Positions 46,501 through 57,235 of a DNA stretch of 64,000 nucleotides are shown here, piece by piece (position 1 is the stretch's first letter; every line of letters begins with the position of its first letter). A program made the translations under genes and the position numbers. Under the pieces are notes generated by a model. That model made no database searches, was not told the origin of the DNA, and saw only the letters and a list, made by a program, of their open reading frames with translations. Origin of the DNA: Himantopus leucocephalus (lineage: Eukaryota; Chordata; Aves; Charadriiformes; Recurvirostridae); contig RSEF01000013.1 in NCBI GenBank assembly GCA_003993805.1, forward strand, positions 20,420,101 through 20,484,100. Direction: 5' to 3'.

Positions 46501-49500
46501 GTGTCCTCGCTTCCCGCTCCCTTGGTGCAGATAGAGGCGTAGTCTGTGCGCAGACGCACACACTTCTTGCTCAGGTTACAGACATGAGTTGCTTTCAGGC
46601 ATGGATTTGTTGCATCTCCTGCTAACTGTGAGCCTGTAAAGCCAAAAAAACTCAGAAACAATGAAGCAAGCCTCCAGAAAAGATCAGGTGTGGAAACAGG
46701 AGTAGCCCTTACTTGATGGCCAGATTTGGAACATCAAAAAGAACAAAGCAAATTAGTCCTGCTGTGTGCCTGTAGCATGACATTGCATTTATACTAGTTA
46801 CAAAATTATATATTTTAGTGGTTCATGGTAGGGTGTTTGTTTCAGAGAATGCATCAGTGTGGGTTAGTCCCTGCTTCATGGGCCTGGACCTGTGGCTGTA
46901 TTTACACTTGGTGGGGGAGGACAACAAATTTAGGCACGTATCCAGAGCAGGCATCCCTCTGATTAAAGGGACCATTACCCCAAATTGGTCATCTTATTTC
47001 AGCCCCTGAAAGATAAGAAAGGGCAGCATTATATTGTGTAACCATTACAATCCTTACCTGATAACAGAGCTGCCAGTTTATTATAATCTGTCTTCCAGTG
47101 TTCTTCATTTGCTAGACTCTCATAGGGAGAGGTCTCCAAATTGAAATAACCTAGGCAAGATAGAAGATATTTTATGCAGTGGGAGAAATGCTTTTTTTTT
47201 CTTTATCTTTTTTCTTATTTGTGCCTGGCTGTTTCCTCAGGCTGGAGTTCAGAGATGCTCTGTCTTGCTTAAAGCCAAATGCCAAGAATGGTTCTGCTGG
47301 AGACACAAAGGTGTTACCGTGTAAAAACAGCATTACATTTTGTCATCAGATTTGCTCTGGCTGGAACTTGGTCTGTGCTGTCACCGGGGTTTTTCAGGCT
47401 CAGTACTAGTGAGGAGACGGGCAGCACAGGCGGCCTTTAATGGGAGGCCGGGTAGAAGCAGCGTGCTCAAGGATGCTGTTACAGCGCATGTCCTAATCAC
47501 ACATCTGTTTTCAGTGACAGACAGACATGACCATTTTGAGGTGGTTTTCACAGCACTAAATCTGTCTCAGAGCAGCTATCTTTGTTTCTTAGGGTCCCTG
47601 GTGTATTTGAAGGGCCACTCCCAGACCAGATCAGTTTTCTCTGCTTATCAGTCAGGGCAGTAATGACTCCTGCTCGCTAGGAGATGTGGTTCCAAAGTGA
47701 CACCTGCAGTGCCGGGAAGTGGCCTTTTGCAGTTGTTTTCAGATGGGGGGCAGGGCCGAGCCTTACTACTACCCTGTAAATTCATATTATTTCATCTCAC
47801 CATCTGTCATGCTGGGGTGAACTGTCCAGAAAACGCGTAAGCAGTGCTCCTGTCTCTTCATGCGCCGGTGGCACTTGCAGTGCAGCAACGAGCTGTTTCC
47901 CAGGTCTAGCTCTGCATTCAGACATCTGACCCTGCTGTCGTGATCCAGGGGAAGGAGGCGAGTCTTAGCCAGGGCGCAGTTTTCCAGGATCCTGTAGGTA
48001 CCATTGCAGGAGGCGTCGGAAAGGCACAGTTGCTCTGCTGCTATGCAGTCACTCCTCGGCAGAGCCAGGAGGTCTCCTGCTCGAGCAGGGAGAAGACTGT
48101 TAGGATTACAGTCCCCGCGAGTGCCACACAGGCACCTCGTCATTGTCCTGTAGGCATCCCACATGCAGTAAGGACTCCTCTCAGGAGGCAGAACGGGCTG
48201 GGGTCTTTCATATGGAGCAGTAAGGGACAAGAGCTGTCTCCATTTAGAAACAAAAGGATGAGTATTAATGTATGAAAGACGGAATGGTAAAGAAAAGTCT
48301 CAAAAATAATTTTGTTTAATAAAACCTTTTTTATCACCCTTAACTCTTTCAACTTGGCCAGGATCAGGGATGGCTCTGTATTTTATGGAGTATTAAATCC
48401 CTATGGCATTGCTGAAGCTTGCTTTGAAGTTCTACTACATGGGTAACGGAAACCACAGCGCAATCAGCACATTGCAACACCGTCCCATGTGCTGTGAGTC
48501 AGTGCTGCTGCCATTGCTAAAGTATATACTGGTCATTAAGAGATGTACTGAGAAAGCCATTTCTAGGGTGTAAAAACAACTACTGTACTGAGCTTGGAAA
48601 TTTAAGAATAAGAATGCGGGTTTTTTGCATAATAGAAGAAATCCTTAACATAAAATGCAAGTAGTTTCATATAGAAGTGCTGATAAACAATCAATTTAAG
48701 AATATAGAACCCAGTCCGTGAAATCCCTGCCAAAAACACTGCGATGCAGGCTTGGCCTGCCAGCTTTCATCTGTTTGTTGGTTGTGAACTCTTGGCTATG
48801 TCTCTGTGTGTGTATATTTGCATAACACATGCATTGATTACTTATATATATACACACACACGCACCACTTTATATGGAAGTATTCAATAATCTATTTAAC
48901 AATATAATATTTAAAACTAGACTCTTTTCAGCTTTTAACATTTTTTTCATGACTGCTGTCTCCTAAGGGTAATACTGGGGTGATACCTAGCATTATGTCG
49001 TCACAGATAGGTGAATTCAGTTCATAATCTTTCTTCATTTCTGTAGTATATGAATCTGTGTGTTGACAGTACAAGTACAATGAAGACCCTGAACAAGACT
49101 GTTTGCTAATAAAGTTTATAATGTAGGCTAGTATGTTTCTTCCCTTCAGGACAATATTGCTTGGCTGGTTTTAGGAAACGACTGTGCTGAGCCTTACATC
49201 TACCTTTAATGTTCTTTGGGTACATAATCTTACCTACCCTTCTCTTGTTCAGCAGGTGCAGTGGTACTATTTAGTATTTCAGTCTGCCTTCACTACAGAT
49301 TAGAGGAAAAATCTTGGTACAGCTCGTATTACCTGGTATACATGGTATATACTGTCTTCACCATCTAATTTGCTCTCTCACTTCCTTCACTTTTGCTGGC
49401 TTCACCAGTTTATTTGCTGTAAGCAGTAGGCTGCATAATTCTGTGCTAGGCTGCTTCTCAAACCTACTTTTTCTGCAGCCCAATAATACTATACTGGTGT

Positions 49501-51144
49501 CTCTGTTGCACTTGTACAAATTTCTTTGCTTTTCTAGCAACTTACTGTACTTTGTTCATCTGGCTGTTACGTAGAGACTGTATGACTTTTAAGCTGCCTG
49601 AAAAACAAATCTCTCATCAGAAATGCTTTGTACGCAGCACAGTGGGTTTTGGCTGGGCATTACACATAGGCACAACCTTAATGAACATCAGTGAACTGAT
49701 CTACCCCACCAGGCCAGACCAAATTACCATCTCCCCCAGCATCCCATCTCCAGCACTGGCTTGCAGCTGCTGTTGGAGGAGGTTTGTAACAGGATGGGAT
49801 TTATTTTCCTTGCCTTACAAATTCTGCTCAGCAAGCACCTGAGCTTGAGGTGACATTTTTAAAACTTTAAAGTGATATGCCAGGCTAGAGCAGAGCTGGG
49901 TGTAAACGGAAGGCCTGTGTTTCTACCACAGGTCTGTACCAGATGCTTCAGGTGAAGCTGTAAACCTCAAATTTAAAACAGTCTTCCTTTACAGACATCA
50001 TTTAATAGCTATCCATTGTCTTAAGCCCTAATACTTGACGTGTTGTTTCATTTTTCTAAAACCTTGTCTTAGTATTCCAGATAGTAACATGAAAGGATGA
50101 GAAAGCTAATTCTTTCCTAGACCTATGGTCCAGGTTGCAGACTGTGTTAAAGATGCATGTGTACGGGAGCCCCCTCTGTAGCTTTAAAAAAAAAAAAAAA
50201 AGTTAAAAGCTAATAATCAATTCACAGACTATGATTATTTATATCTTAGAAAAAGGGGACAGGTAATACAATACCCCTTTAGTCTCCCTTTTCGCTCTGC
50301 GTCCTGTCAAGTATATATATATTATTTTGCTGGCCCTGGTGCACAACGCTTCTGATAGAGGGGATGACTGCAGAAGGGAAACCATTCCTTTATTCAGCAC
50401 AGTTATCAAAGGAGCCCACGGAAAATTGAGGGAAATCTATTGTAATCCTGTGGCTGCGAGTGCTACCGAGGTCTCGGTGCAACAGCCCCTCTTTACAGCC
50501 GTCACCGCGATGTCCGCGGCTGCAGCTCTTTCGGACTGCAGAGCACCGACCGCCCAGAGCCGGGGTCCGGGAGCGCTCCCCAGCAGCGCCGCATTTCTGT
50601 ATTTCTGGTCACATCACGCCTGGGGACCGCCGGAGGGATGGTCTGGAAAGAGGGGGAAATTCTGTCCTGGGCTGCTGCGGCGGGAGGCGGCGGCAGAGCC
50701 TGTGCCGGTCCCCGCAGACGGGGTCCCCGCAGACGGAGCCCCCCCGGGGCGCTCTCGGCCCCCGGCGGGAGGGGCGGTAGCGAAGCGGGCTCCGGGCGGG
50801 GCGGGGGGCGCAGCGGCGGTCGGTTCGCAGAGCTCCGGCCCGCGCCGAGCCCCCTCCGCCGCGGGGAGCGCTCAGCCCCGGGCTCCCGCGCCCCCGCCGC
50901 CCCCGGGACCCCCGTCCCCCCCACCCGTCGCTCACCGCCGCCTTTGCGATTCCCGTCTCGGCTCGGAGCGGCGCTTCGCCCTTCCCGCTCGGGACGGCCG
51001 CCCGGCGCCGGCGGCGGCACAGACGGGCGGCAGCCGTACCCCCCCCGGCCCGCCCCGCCGCGCCCCCCGCCCGCCCCGTCCGCCGCCCCGCGCCCCGTTA
51101 CCGGCTCGGCAGAGGAGCAGCCCCAGGAGCAGGGCGAGCCCCAT
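43370..51144 (-). CDS. GFRA3: GFRA3, GDNF family receptor alpha-3, complete, 8 coding exons
   Basis: GFRA3 is the GPI-anchored cell-surface co-receptor that binds artemin and presents it to RET in sensory and sympathetic neurons. Coding exons (5' to 3', minus strand): 51144-51102, 48076-47801, 47150-47058, 46633-46288, 46199-46090, 45049-44915, 43944-43814, 43504-43370. They total 1,269 nt, giving 422 residues plus stop (human is about 400). All introns are GT-AG with phase preserved. The layout is a short signal peptide (1-15), D1 with eight Cys (25, 32, 38, 48, 66, 81, 83, 93), D2 (about 140-235, motif CGERRRKTIVPDC), D3 (about 240-335, SRLADFQQNC, then MTPNYVSNSS), a linker, and a C-terminal hydrophobic GPI signal (about 403-422, PSPALFLPLLLSPR). 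N-glycosylation sequons are N39, N75, N157 and N300. Assignment to GFRA3 rather than GFRA1, 2 or 4 rests on sequence plus synteny with CDC23. The last two exons are the least conserved and are placed by splice signals and phase. Confidence 0.92.
43814..43944 (-). CDS. GFRA3: GFRA3 coding exon 7, post-D3 linker
   Basis: Residues 335-378 (ENTIWSQMHLKQTALERQED, then ending ASEMSQ). It is poorly conserved but aligns with human CLTEAI at its start. Strong splice signals (acceptor ttacttctgtttgcag, donor CCCAG|gtaggc) and phase 1 in, phase 0 out, support it. Confidence 0.82.
44915..45049 (-). CDS. GFRA3: GFRA3 coding exon 6, domain D3 second half
   Basis: Residues 290-334 plus one base (TPMTPNYVSNSSVEISLWCT, then CDQILGMFESNKCL). 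The acceptor is ggttgggacag and the donor CCTTG|gtaagc. Read-through of intron 6 would end five codons later, giving a form without the GPI signal; that is only a possibility. Confidence 0.95.
46090..46199 (-). CDS. GFRA3: GFRA3 coding exon 5, domain D3 first half
   Basis: Residues 253-289 plus one base (SRLADFQQNCQPADTSPDGC, then ACLQAYMGMI). The intron to exon 4 is only 88 bp. The acceptor is ccttcctacag and the donor GATTG|gtaagt. Confidence 0.95.
46288..46633 (-). CDS. GFRA3: GFRA3 coding exon 4, domain D2 and start of D3
   Basis: Residues 138-252 plus two bases. D2 holds the cysteine ladder NPCLKATHVCNLSKKCVRLR, FCPCQDELCGERRRKTIVPD and PNCLWLLDSCLEDHIC. The acceptor is ggctttacag and the donor TGCAA|gtaggt. 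Confidence 0.95.
47058..47150 (-). CDS. GFRA3: GFRA3 coding exon 3, D1-D2 linker
   Basis: Residues 107-137 plus one base (YFNLETSPYESLANEEHWKT). It aligns with the human GFRA3 linker around SPYE. The acceptor is cttgcctag and the donor ATCAG|gtaagg. Confidence 0.92.
47801..48076 (-). CDS. GFRA3: GFRA3 coding exon 2, domain D1
   Basis: Residues 15-106 (DLLALPRSDCIAAEQLCLSD, then HCKCHRRMKRQEHCLRVFWT). The CxCHRRM motif and FWTVH match the GFRA D1 end. The acceptor is gctcgagcag and the donor GATG|gtgaga. Confidence 0.94.
48843..48862 (+). repeat. compound (TA)n(CA)n microsatellite, GFRA3 intron 1
   Basis: TATATATATACACACACACG, a short compound dinucleotide repeat. Confidence 0.8.
51102..51144 (-). 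CDS. GFRA3: GFRA3 coding exon 1, signal peptide
   Basis: Encodes MGLALLLGLLLCRA plus one base of Gly15. The leucine-rich core is short but typical of a secretion signal. The donor GCCG|gtaacg lies in the CpG island. The start is the first ATG in this open frame. Confidence 0.88.
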
Positions 51145-51454
51145 GATGCAGACGCAGGCGGAGCTGTGGGTCGGTCGGTCGCTCCGCGCTCTGCGGCCGC
51201 CGCTCGCTCACATGCCGTGCGCGGTCCGCGCTCGGCGCCGTCTGCCCGGCACGGCCCCGGCCCGCCCCGTCGAGGAGCGGGCGGCGAGCGCCGCCCCGCG
51301 GCCCCCCCGCACCCGCACCCGCACCGGGACCGGGGGGGGGCTCGGGGGGGGCGGCGGAGCGGCCGAGGAGCCGCGGGCAGCGCAGGGACGCGCCGCCCAG
51401 CGCGGTTTGCCGGGGGGGTTCGAAGGGGCGGTGGCGAACGGCGTCGTGGAAGAC

Positions 51455-51499
51455 GTTTGTTTGTTTGTTTGCTTGTTTGTTTGTTTGTTTGTTTGTTTG
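51455..51499 (+). repeat. (GTTT)11 microsatellite upstream of GFRA3
   Basis: Eleven GTTT-type units with one internal G-C-T-T variant lie about 310-355 bp 5' of the GFRA3 ATG, at the edge of the CpG island. Confidence 0.9.
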
Positions 51500-51560
51500 C
51501 CGATGCGCAGGACGCCCTATCGCTGAGGGCAAAGCTGCGGTCGCTCGGCGAGGAGCACCC

Positions 51561-53129
51561 GCAGGGGTGTAATTCGGGAAAAGAGAGTAAGTCTCAACCA
51601 GAGGGGGCGTTCCTGGAGGGCACAGCCGCGCACTGGGTTTTGGATCTGTTCCCCTGGTGCCTCCTCCATCTGCAGGAGGGATGCGACAGCGTCTGGCTCC
51701 TTCCTGTCGGCCTTCTTGTGAAGGGGCTCATCCCAGTATCTGACCTGTTGCTGGCTCTGCCGTGACGGAGCTACTTGTCTGTGTCCACACGGAGGGTGGC
51801 ATTTCCGAGAGCCTTCCCGGCATTTAGGCAGCTGCGCTTCTTTTTGAACAGATCTTTCTTTTTAGTTTGCATCCTAAGGTCAAATTAACCAATGCGAAAA
51901 AGTAACAGACCGAGATGAGCACATCAAACATCAGTATATGAAAATGAGGCAAACCTTTTGTCAGTCCATTGTTTGCGCAAGTAGAGAGGCCGACCCCATC
52001 TGCCCGAAAAGCCCAACAGAAAGGGTCATAATTGTGCAAACACATTAAGTATTCACAATCCAATTCAATGGTGCCCCCTCTTGGGTTTTGAAAAAGGTTA
52101 GTCCTCCTGCTTACTGCAGGGAGCTGCTGTGAGAGAATTCTTCTGCATGTGAACCAGTTGTCCACAAACACTGGAGGCTCTTAACTGCAGGCTGAAGGAG
52201 GAGAGAAAAATCCTTCTCACCCTGGCTCAAAGTCCAATCAAAGTCTAATAGTTGGAGGAGCTTAAGGAAAATGGTGGATGGGACGGAGCCTTTCTAGCTA
52301 TGTAGTGAATTGTTTGCAGTTACCATGCAGGAGGAGGAAACGGAGCAGGTAACGGGTAAACAGAAGAAAAACTAGGAGCAAAGAGGTTTACTTATAATGA
52401 CAATGTGAAAAAAAAACCACCAAGAAGTGGCTTGATCCTGTGAACGTCTCTATGTTTTTGTGAGAAATGATAAGAATAAACAAGTGGATCGGAAAGCTTT
52501 TAATCAGGATCCACATTATAACTGTGGCACAGTAGAGACCTGTTTGGATGATGAGTATAGCTGGAATATTAATATAGTAGTGTGCAACCTGTGAGGAATA
52601 ACAGGCAGGAGAAAAAGAGAAGATGTTGCCTTGTACATCACAGATCTGTATACTTGCTTTGAGACTGTAGGAGGATCTTTCCTAAGCAATGTGAGTGATT
52701 GCTAAAAGGGAAGAAAACTGGGACACTACCATTCATGTTCCAGTCCGGCTCCACACACGGCACAGCAGCAGGAGATCACGGCTGCCCTGGCATGCTTCGT
52801 TACGGGGTAGCAGTGGTACAGAAGTTTGTGGAACGTGTTACTTGCTTGGTACAGGAGATGATGACGACCACAGGAGGGGAAGCTCTGCCAGACCTGGTTG
52901 TAGCTGACAGGTACAGCTTTTTGAGAATACGAATGTAAAGGGCAATTTGGATGGTAGTGCTTCTCAGTCTGTGGTCTTCAGTCTGTTGTTCTATTTTGCT
53001 GTTTTTACGCTTCTAAGCTAAGACAGATTTCAGTAAACTCAGTGAATTGATAGCCAGCATCTCACAGGAGAAAAGCCTGGAGAAGAGAAAACACTGTGTG
53101 TGCCTTGTGAAAGGAAAGAATATAAACAA
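51561..53129. other. intergenic DNA upstream of GFRA3
   Basis: No gene recognised. A minus-strand open frame at 51824-52171 has no family resemblance. Confidence 0.5.
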
Positions 53130-53440
53130 TTATAACTTCAAGCTCTAGGAAAATTCTGGAATGCATAAACAATCTGTTAGTGTGTGGAAAATACCAGGCT
53201 TTTGTCTCCCAGACGGATTTGTCAAGGACCAATACAATTTCTTCTACAACAGGGTAACAACTTTTGTGGGGAGGGAAGAAAAAGAAGAGATCACAGGTAT
53301 TTGGGATCTTTCAGAACAGCTCCAGACAGGTCAGTCCAGCTTGGTATCAGAGAATAGTTTAGAGGATCTTTCAAGTTCCTTTCCCGACTGTTTTTCTTAT
53401 TTTGTGCTTATAAATCTTCACCCAAAGCCCACCGAAATGA
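53130..53440 (+). mobile_element. degenerate CR1 reverse-transcriptase fragment
   Basis: The plus-strand translation contains SVWKIPGFCLPDGFVKDQYN, then FFYNRVTTFVGREEK. It resembles the CR1 reverse-transcriptase stretch that ends in a Gly-Phe-x-Lys block and a DRVT-like motif. No intact frame remains. Identification is by resemblance only. Confidence 0.55.
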
Positions 53441-56410
53441 TTCATTAACTCAGCTTTGAATTATGCTCTGCAGCAGTTAGAAAAGGAAAGGGAAGATTCC
53501 TCCTTCCACGCTAAAGCTGAATGCGCCGCAGGGTTTTCGGGTTGCCTTGGCAAGTGGCCAAGTAGAGGAACCCCAGCTTAACGTCTGGTGAAGGGTTGGC
53601 CAATTCACTGCGCTTCACTGGTCGTCACAGCCTACGACTGCAGTGGAATGGTCCCCTTCTCAATTTTTGCATGCTTATATGTGTCTTTGCTGGGGACCCA
53701 TGACATACAGTTTATTTGTTATCCCCCCTCCACGCCCACGCGGAGCAGCACTGTAACCTCATTGCAGGAGTTGGATAATAACCAGTTTCTCACGACCAGA
53801 GCTTTCATCACTCTTTCCATTCGAAATTGTATCAGCCAGCTCTGACCTATGGGGGTCATCTCCAGTGTAATGTATCGTATCTCAGGAATCAGTTTCTCTA
53901 ATTTGGTGCAAGGTCCAGGCCTTTGACCTTCTCAAACAGCTGCAGAAACAGTGATCAACTCTGATCTGATTTCCTCAGCTTTTAGCACCAGTTCCATGGT
54001 TTATGTTATCTTCGTTGCTCTTTGCAGGTTCGTATAGGTCCTGGCTGATTCGGGGTTAGCGAAGTCAGCAGGTCCTGTGACGAAACGGATATGTGACTAA
54101 GGCTCGTAGTAAGTAAAGTCTTGTCAGATCTTTGCCAATATTTTGTTTTACCGCAAACTGAAGTGTTAACCTTGTGCATCAAGGTTGCATGGAGATTAAA
54201 CATATGGAAAAACTGGACACCTTGTTCCTTTCCTTCTTGTCCTGGCAGATTTGTCCATAGCATTGTGTCAACATCTCCCGCGGTAAGCACCATTCCATTC
54301 ATAAGGCTGAGCAGTACCTGGGCAGTGTATCATCACTTAAACACAAGGTCATGAGAACTGTTACCAGAGGCACAGAGTTGCCCAAACTCACCAAGGGAGT
54401 CAATTTGCATGCAAATTCTTTGAGGCCCGAGCTACGCAGTCACATTCACGTGATCACACTCTTTTCCTAGCGTCTAAAGAGAGTTTGCTGCTCTGCAACC
54501 GCTGGGAGGGTGTCATCCCTGCACATACGTGAGTGATGGGCTGTCACTGCAAACGAGCTGAGGGAACCATTCAGTAAAGTAGTCTGTCATGGTCAAGTAG
54601 GTAATCAGTTACCTTACAGAACCAGAGCCAATGTTATTACAGAGCTGCAGTTCCTTTCTGCTGAATACCATGAAGATAGAACTTGTGCTCTGACCTGGGA
54701 ATGAGCCATCTATCCTCTGCTTTTCATCTCGGAGGTCGGTGCGGCTCTGCCCGATGTGCATTGAGATTGAAGAGGACAGCTGAATGCAAGGCGAACAGGC
54801 ATCAGGTTTGCACTGCCTGTTCCACCATTATTATTTTGCCCTCATGGAGATTTTGTGGTTTTGAGTCTTACACTGAGAATCATCAGCCAAAGAGAGCAGC
54901 TGCTTTTACAGCAGTCGTAGGAACTCTCTCTCCGTCCCGCTGTACTACAGGCAGCATGACCAGCGCAGCTTTGTACATTTCCTCCCCTCACCGCCCCACC
55001 TCCCCCCTGGAATACTGCCGTACTTTGCTTTTCATTTTTGTTTTATCATTCATGAGTCTGGATCCTCTGGTCCTTGCAGCGCAATCCAGCTGCCTCTAAT
55101 GGAAAATATTAGCACCAAAGCTCTTGTTCTTGAAATGCATTGGAGCCATCAGTTTGTCTTCTTTGTACCACTCTCAGGCTCTGCAGGACTTGATACAGGG
55201 CTTGAAGGTTTTCCTCTAACACGTTAAGAACTCATTCAGCAGGTTTGCACACATGGCAGGCCACGTCTGTGTTATGTCTTACCACAGACTGTGTGTGAGG
55301 TGCACGCAGGATCCTCTGTGAAACAACACATCCATCCACTGTGATGGTGCCTTTTCCTCAAGAGTTGTTCCTCTCTCTGGTGGCAGGAAGATCCCTTCAG
55401 TAGCTGCAGGAGGATAGTTCCAGTTTCCTCTTCTGTTCAGATCAACAGCAGTGAACAGCCCTTTCCATTACTGGGGAGCCCTTTTGAACAAGCCGAGACC
55501 ACAAACCATTGGTTTCCCTCTGAAATGAGTGTGTATCACCGTATTAAAGCAAGGAGCAGATCCAGTGATGTGCTGGGCATTTCTCCTCTCCATCTGCGAC
55601 TGCCGCAGCCAGCAAAGAGTGGGTTTGACCAAGCACGTATTTTGTTTGCAGTATGTGCCAAGTTGCTTAGTTGTACCTTATTTGGGGTAGTACTAATCTT
55701 ACGAAGATTATAGCGCACTGGTGCTTCTGCTGCTTTTGTCAGGCTTTGATCACTACAGCCCTTCTTGAGTCAAAGCCAGAATGTGTTACTGCGCGATGCA
55801 GAAGATGCTGCGGCTCTGACAGCTGAGCCTGGGCCATGTGTAAGGAGTACTCTGGGAGTACTGCGGGAGGCAGCACGGAGGAGGGGTGTGCAAACACTGC
55901 TCTGCCTGGGCTAATATTTACAGCGCCACACTCTGCTCTGTGCGGGGCTGGAGACAGACAGCAGACACTCACAGCTCCTGTTAGCACCTGTACACTACAG
56001 AAATATTAACCTAACGCAAACAGCCCAGCAGAAGTTAATGTCTATGTTCATAGAAAACCAAATAAAAACCTCTCTCATTTCCTAGCATGAGTGCTAGTGC
56101 CCCAGACAGCTCTGGCTGCTCATTGCCAAAGAAGGTTCAGGGGTTTGACATCCACAGGAGCTACCCAGTTTTCTGCTTCACTACCTGTGGTGTTTGGCCA
56201 CTTCTGGCTCAGATAGTTTTATTCTTTTGTCCCTATGAATAAAGCATTCAAAGCTGCTCTTGTATTTTAGCCTCAGTGTGGTGCACAGCGGGAAGATCAG
56301 AGACATTTAGGTGTCTGTCTGGATAGGTACAAAGTCATATAGCTTAATGGATAGACTGTATCTTCAGTGAGAATAACTGACGGTAAGGCATCCTACAGGA
56401 AAAAGGAACT
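53441..56410. other. intergenic DNA
   Basis: No exon of a known family. In particular I see none of the CDC25 catalytic motif HCEFSSER on either strand. A minus frame at 54006-54302 is noted under findings. Confidence 0.5.
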
Positions 56411-56414
56411 AGTA

Positions 56415-57235
56415 AATTTTACAACGATAATAATTTAGGGTGAGCGATTGACATGCTGAACAACAGAGCTTCAATCCAGAGGGACTTTGAGAAATGAGAG
56501 GACTGGGTCAACGGGCACCTTGTGAAGCGTAGGAAGGAGAGTGGGGTTCTGCAGCAGGGCAGAGTGACCCCGTGCATCTCCACTGGCTGCAGACTGACTG
56601 GCTGAGGAGCAGCCCCACTGAAAGGACCTGGAAGTCGTCGTGGATACCAGTGAGCTCTGATCCTGAATAAGACAACCCCCACACCACACTGTTAGGAAAA
56701 ATATGGCCAGAGACTGAAGGAAGTTATTCCTGTCTAGTTAGCAGTGGTGTGGCCGCTCTGTGTGCAGTTCCCTACCCCTGCAGTTCCAGAGGGATGTGGA
56801 AGAACGAGAGAGGGTTCCGGGGAGGGCTACCAAGATGGTAGCATGTGACCTACAAAGAGGTTAACGGAGCTGGGCTTGTTTGCTTGGCAAAGAGGGGTTT
56901 CAGAGGTGATCTGTTATCAGCCTACAGCTACTTGAAGGTGAGTTGCAAAGGCGACAAACCCAATCCCACGTTGGCAATGGCAGGTGATATGAGAAGTGAT
57001 GATGGCCAGTTTCTAGCTTGGGTTGTTCAGGCTGGATACTATGAAAAATTTTTTTGCTAAGAAGCTGGTGCAGTGCTAGAACAGGCTATCCAGAGACATG
57101 TTGGAGTCTGCATCCAAACTTGTAGAAAAAGCCACAGCTGACTTGCTCTTGTGTTGGCGGTAGCACTGCCAAGCACATAGGTTTTGGCATAGAGACTGTG
57201 CAAGTCCCTTCCCACCAACAAGTCGAGGCAAGGGT
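56415..57235 (+). mobile_element. old degraded CR1 fragment, plus strand
   Basis: Successive CR1 landmarks appear in order but are eroded: GAAGAACGAGAGAGGGTTCC and GGGCTACCAAGATGG, then TTGTTCAGGCTGGATACTAT, GTGCTAGAACAGGCTATCCA and ATGTTGGAGTCTGCATCC. It has many substitutions and indels and is older than the copies at 11.4 and 42.2 kb. Confidence 0.75.

Larger units (their letters stand above)
50480..51560. promoter_or_regulatory. GFRA3: CpG-island promoter of GFRA3
   Basis: A very GC-rich block with dense CpG covers GFRA3 exon 1 and about 400 bp upstream, and extends about 600 bp into intron 1. No TATA or CCAAT box is evident just upstream of the ATG, which suggests a dispersed start. The large open frames on both strands here are composition artefacts. 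Confidence 0.78.

Noticed and set aside
48077..48230. Cys-containing extension open 5' of GFRA3 exon 2
   Set aside because: Alternative acceptors inside it would break the reading phase from exon 1. The acceptor at 48077 preserves it and joins sequence that aligns with human GFRA3.
50327..51765. Open frames of 399 and 375 codons on plus in the GFRA3 CpG island
   Set aside because: They are Pro/Arg/Gly/Ala-rich, overlap in several frames and lie opposite GFRA3 exon 1. High GC removes stop codons, so these are composition artefacts.
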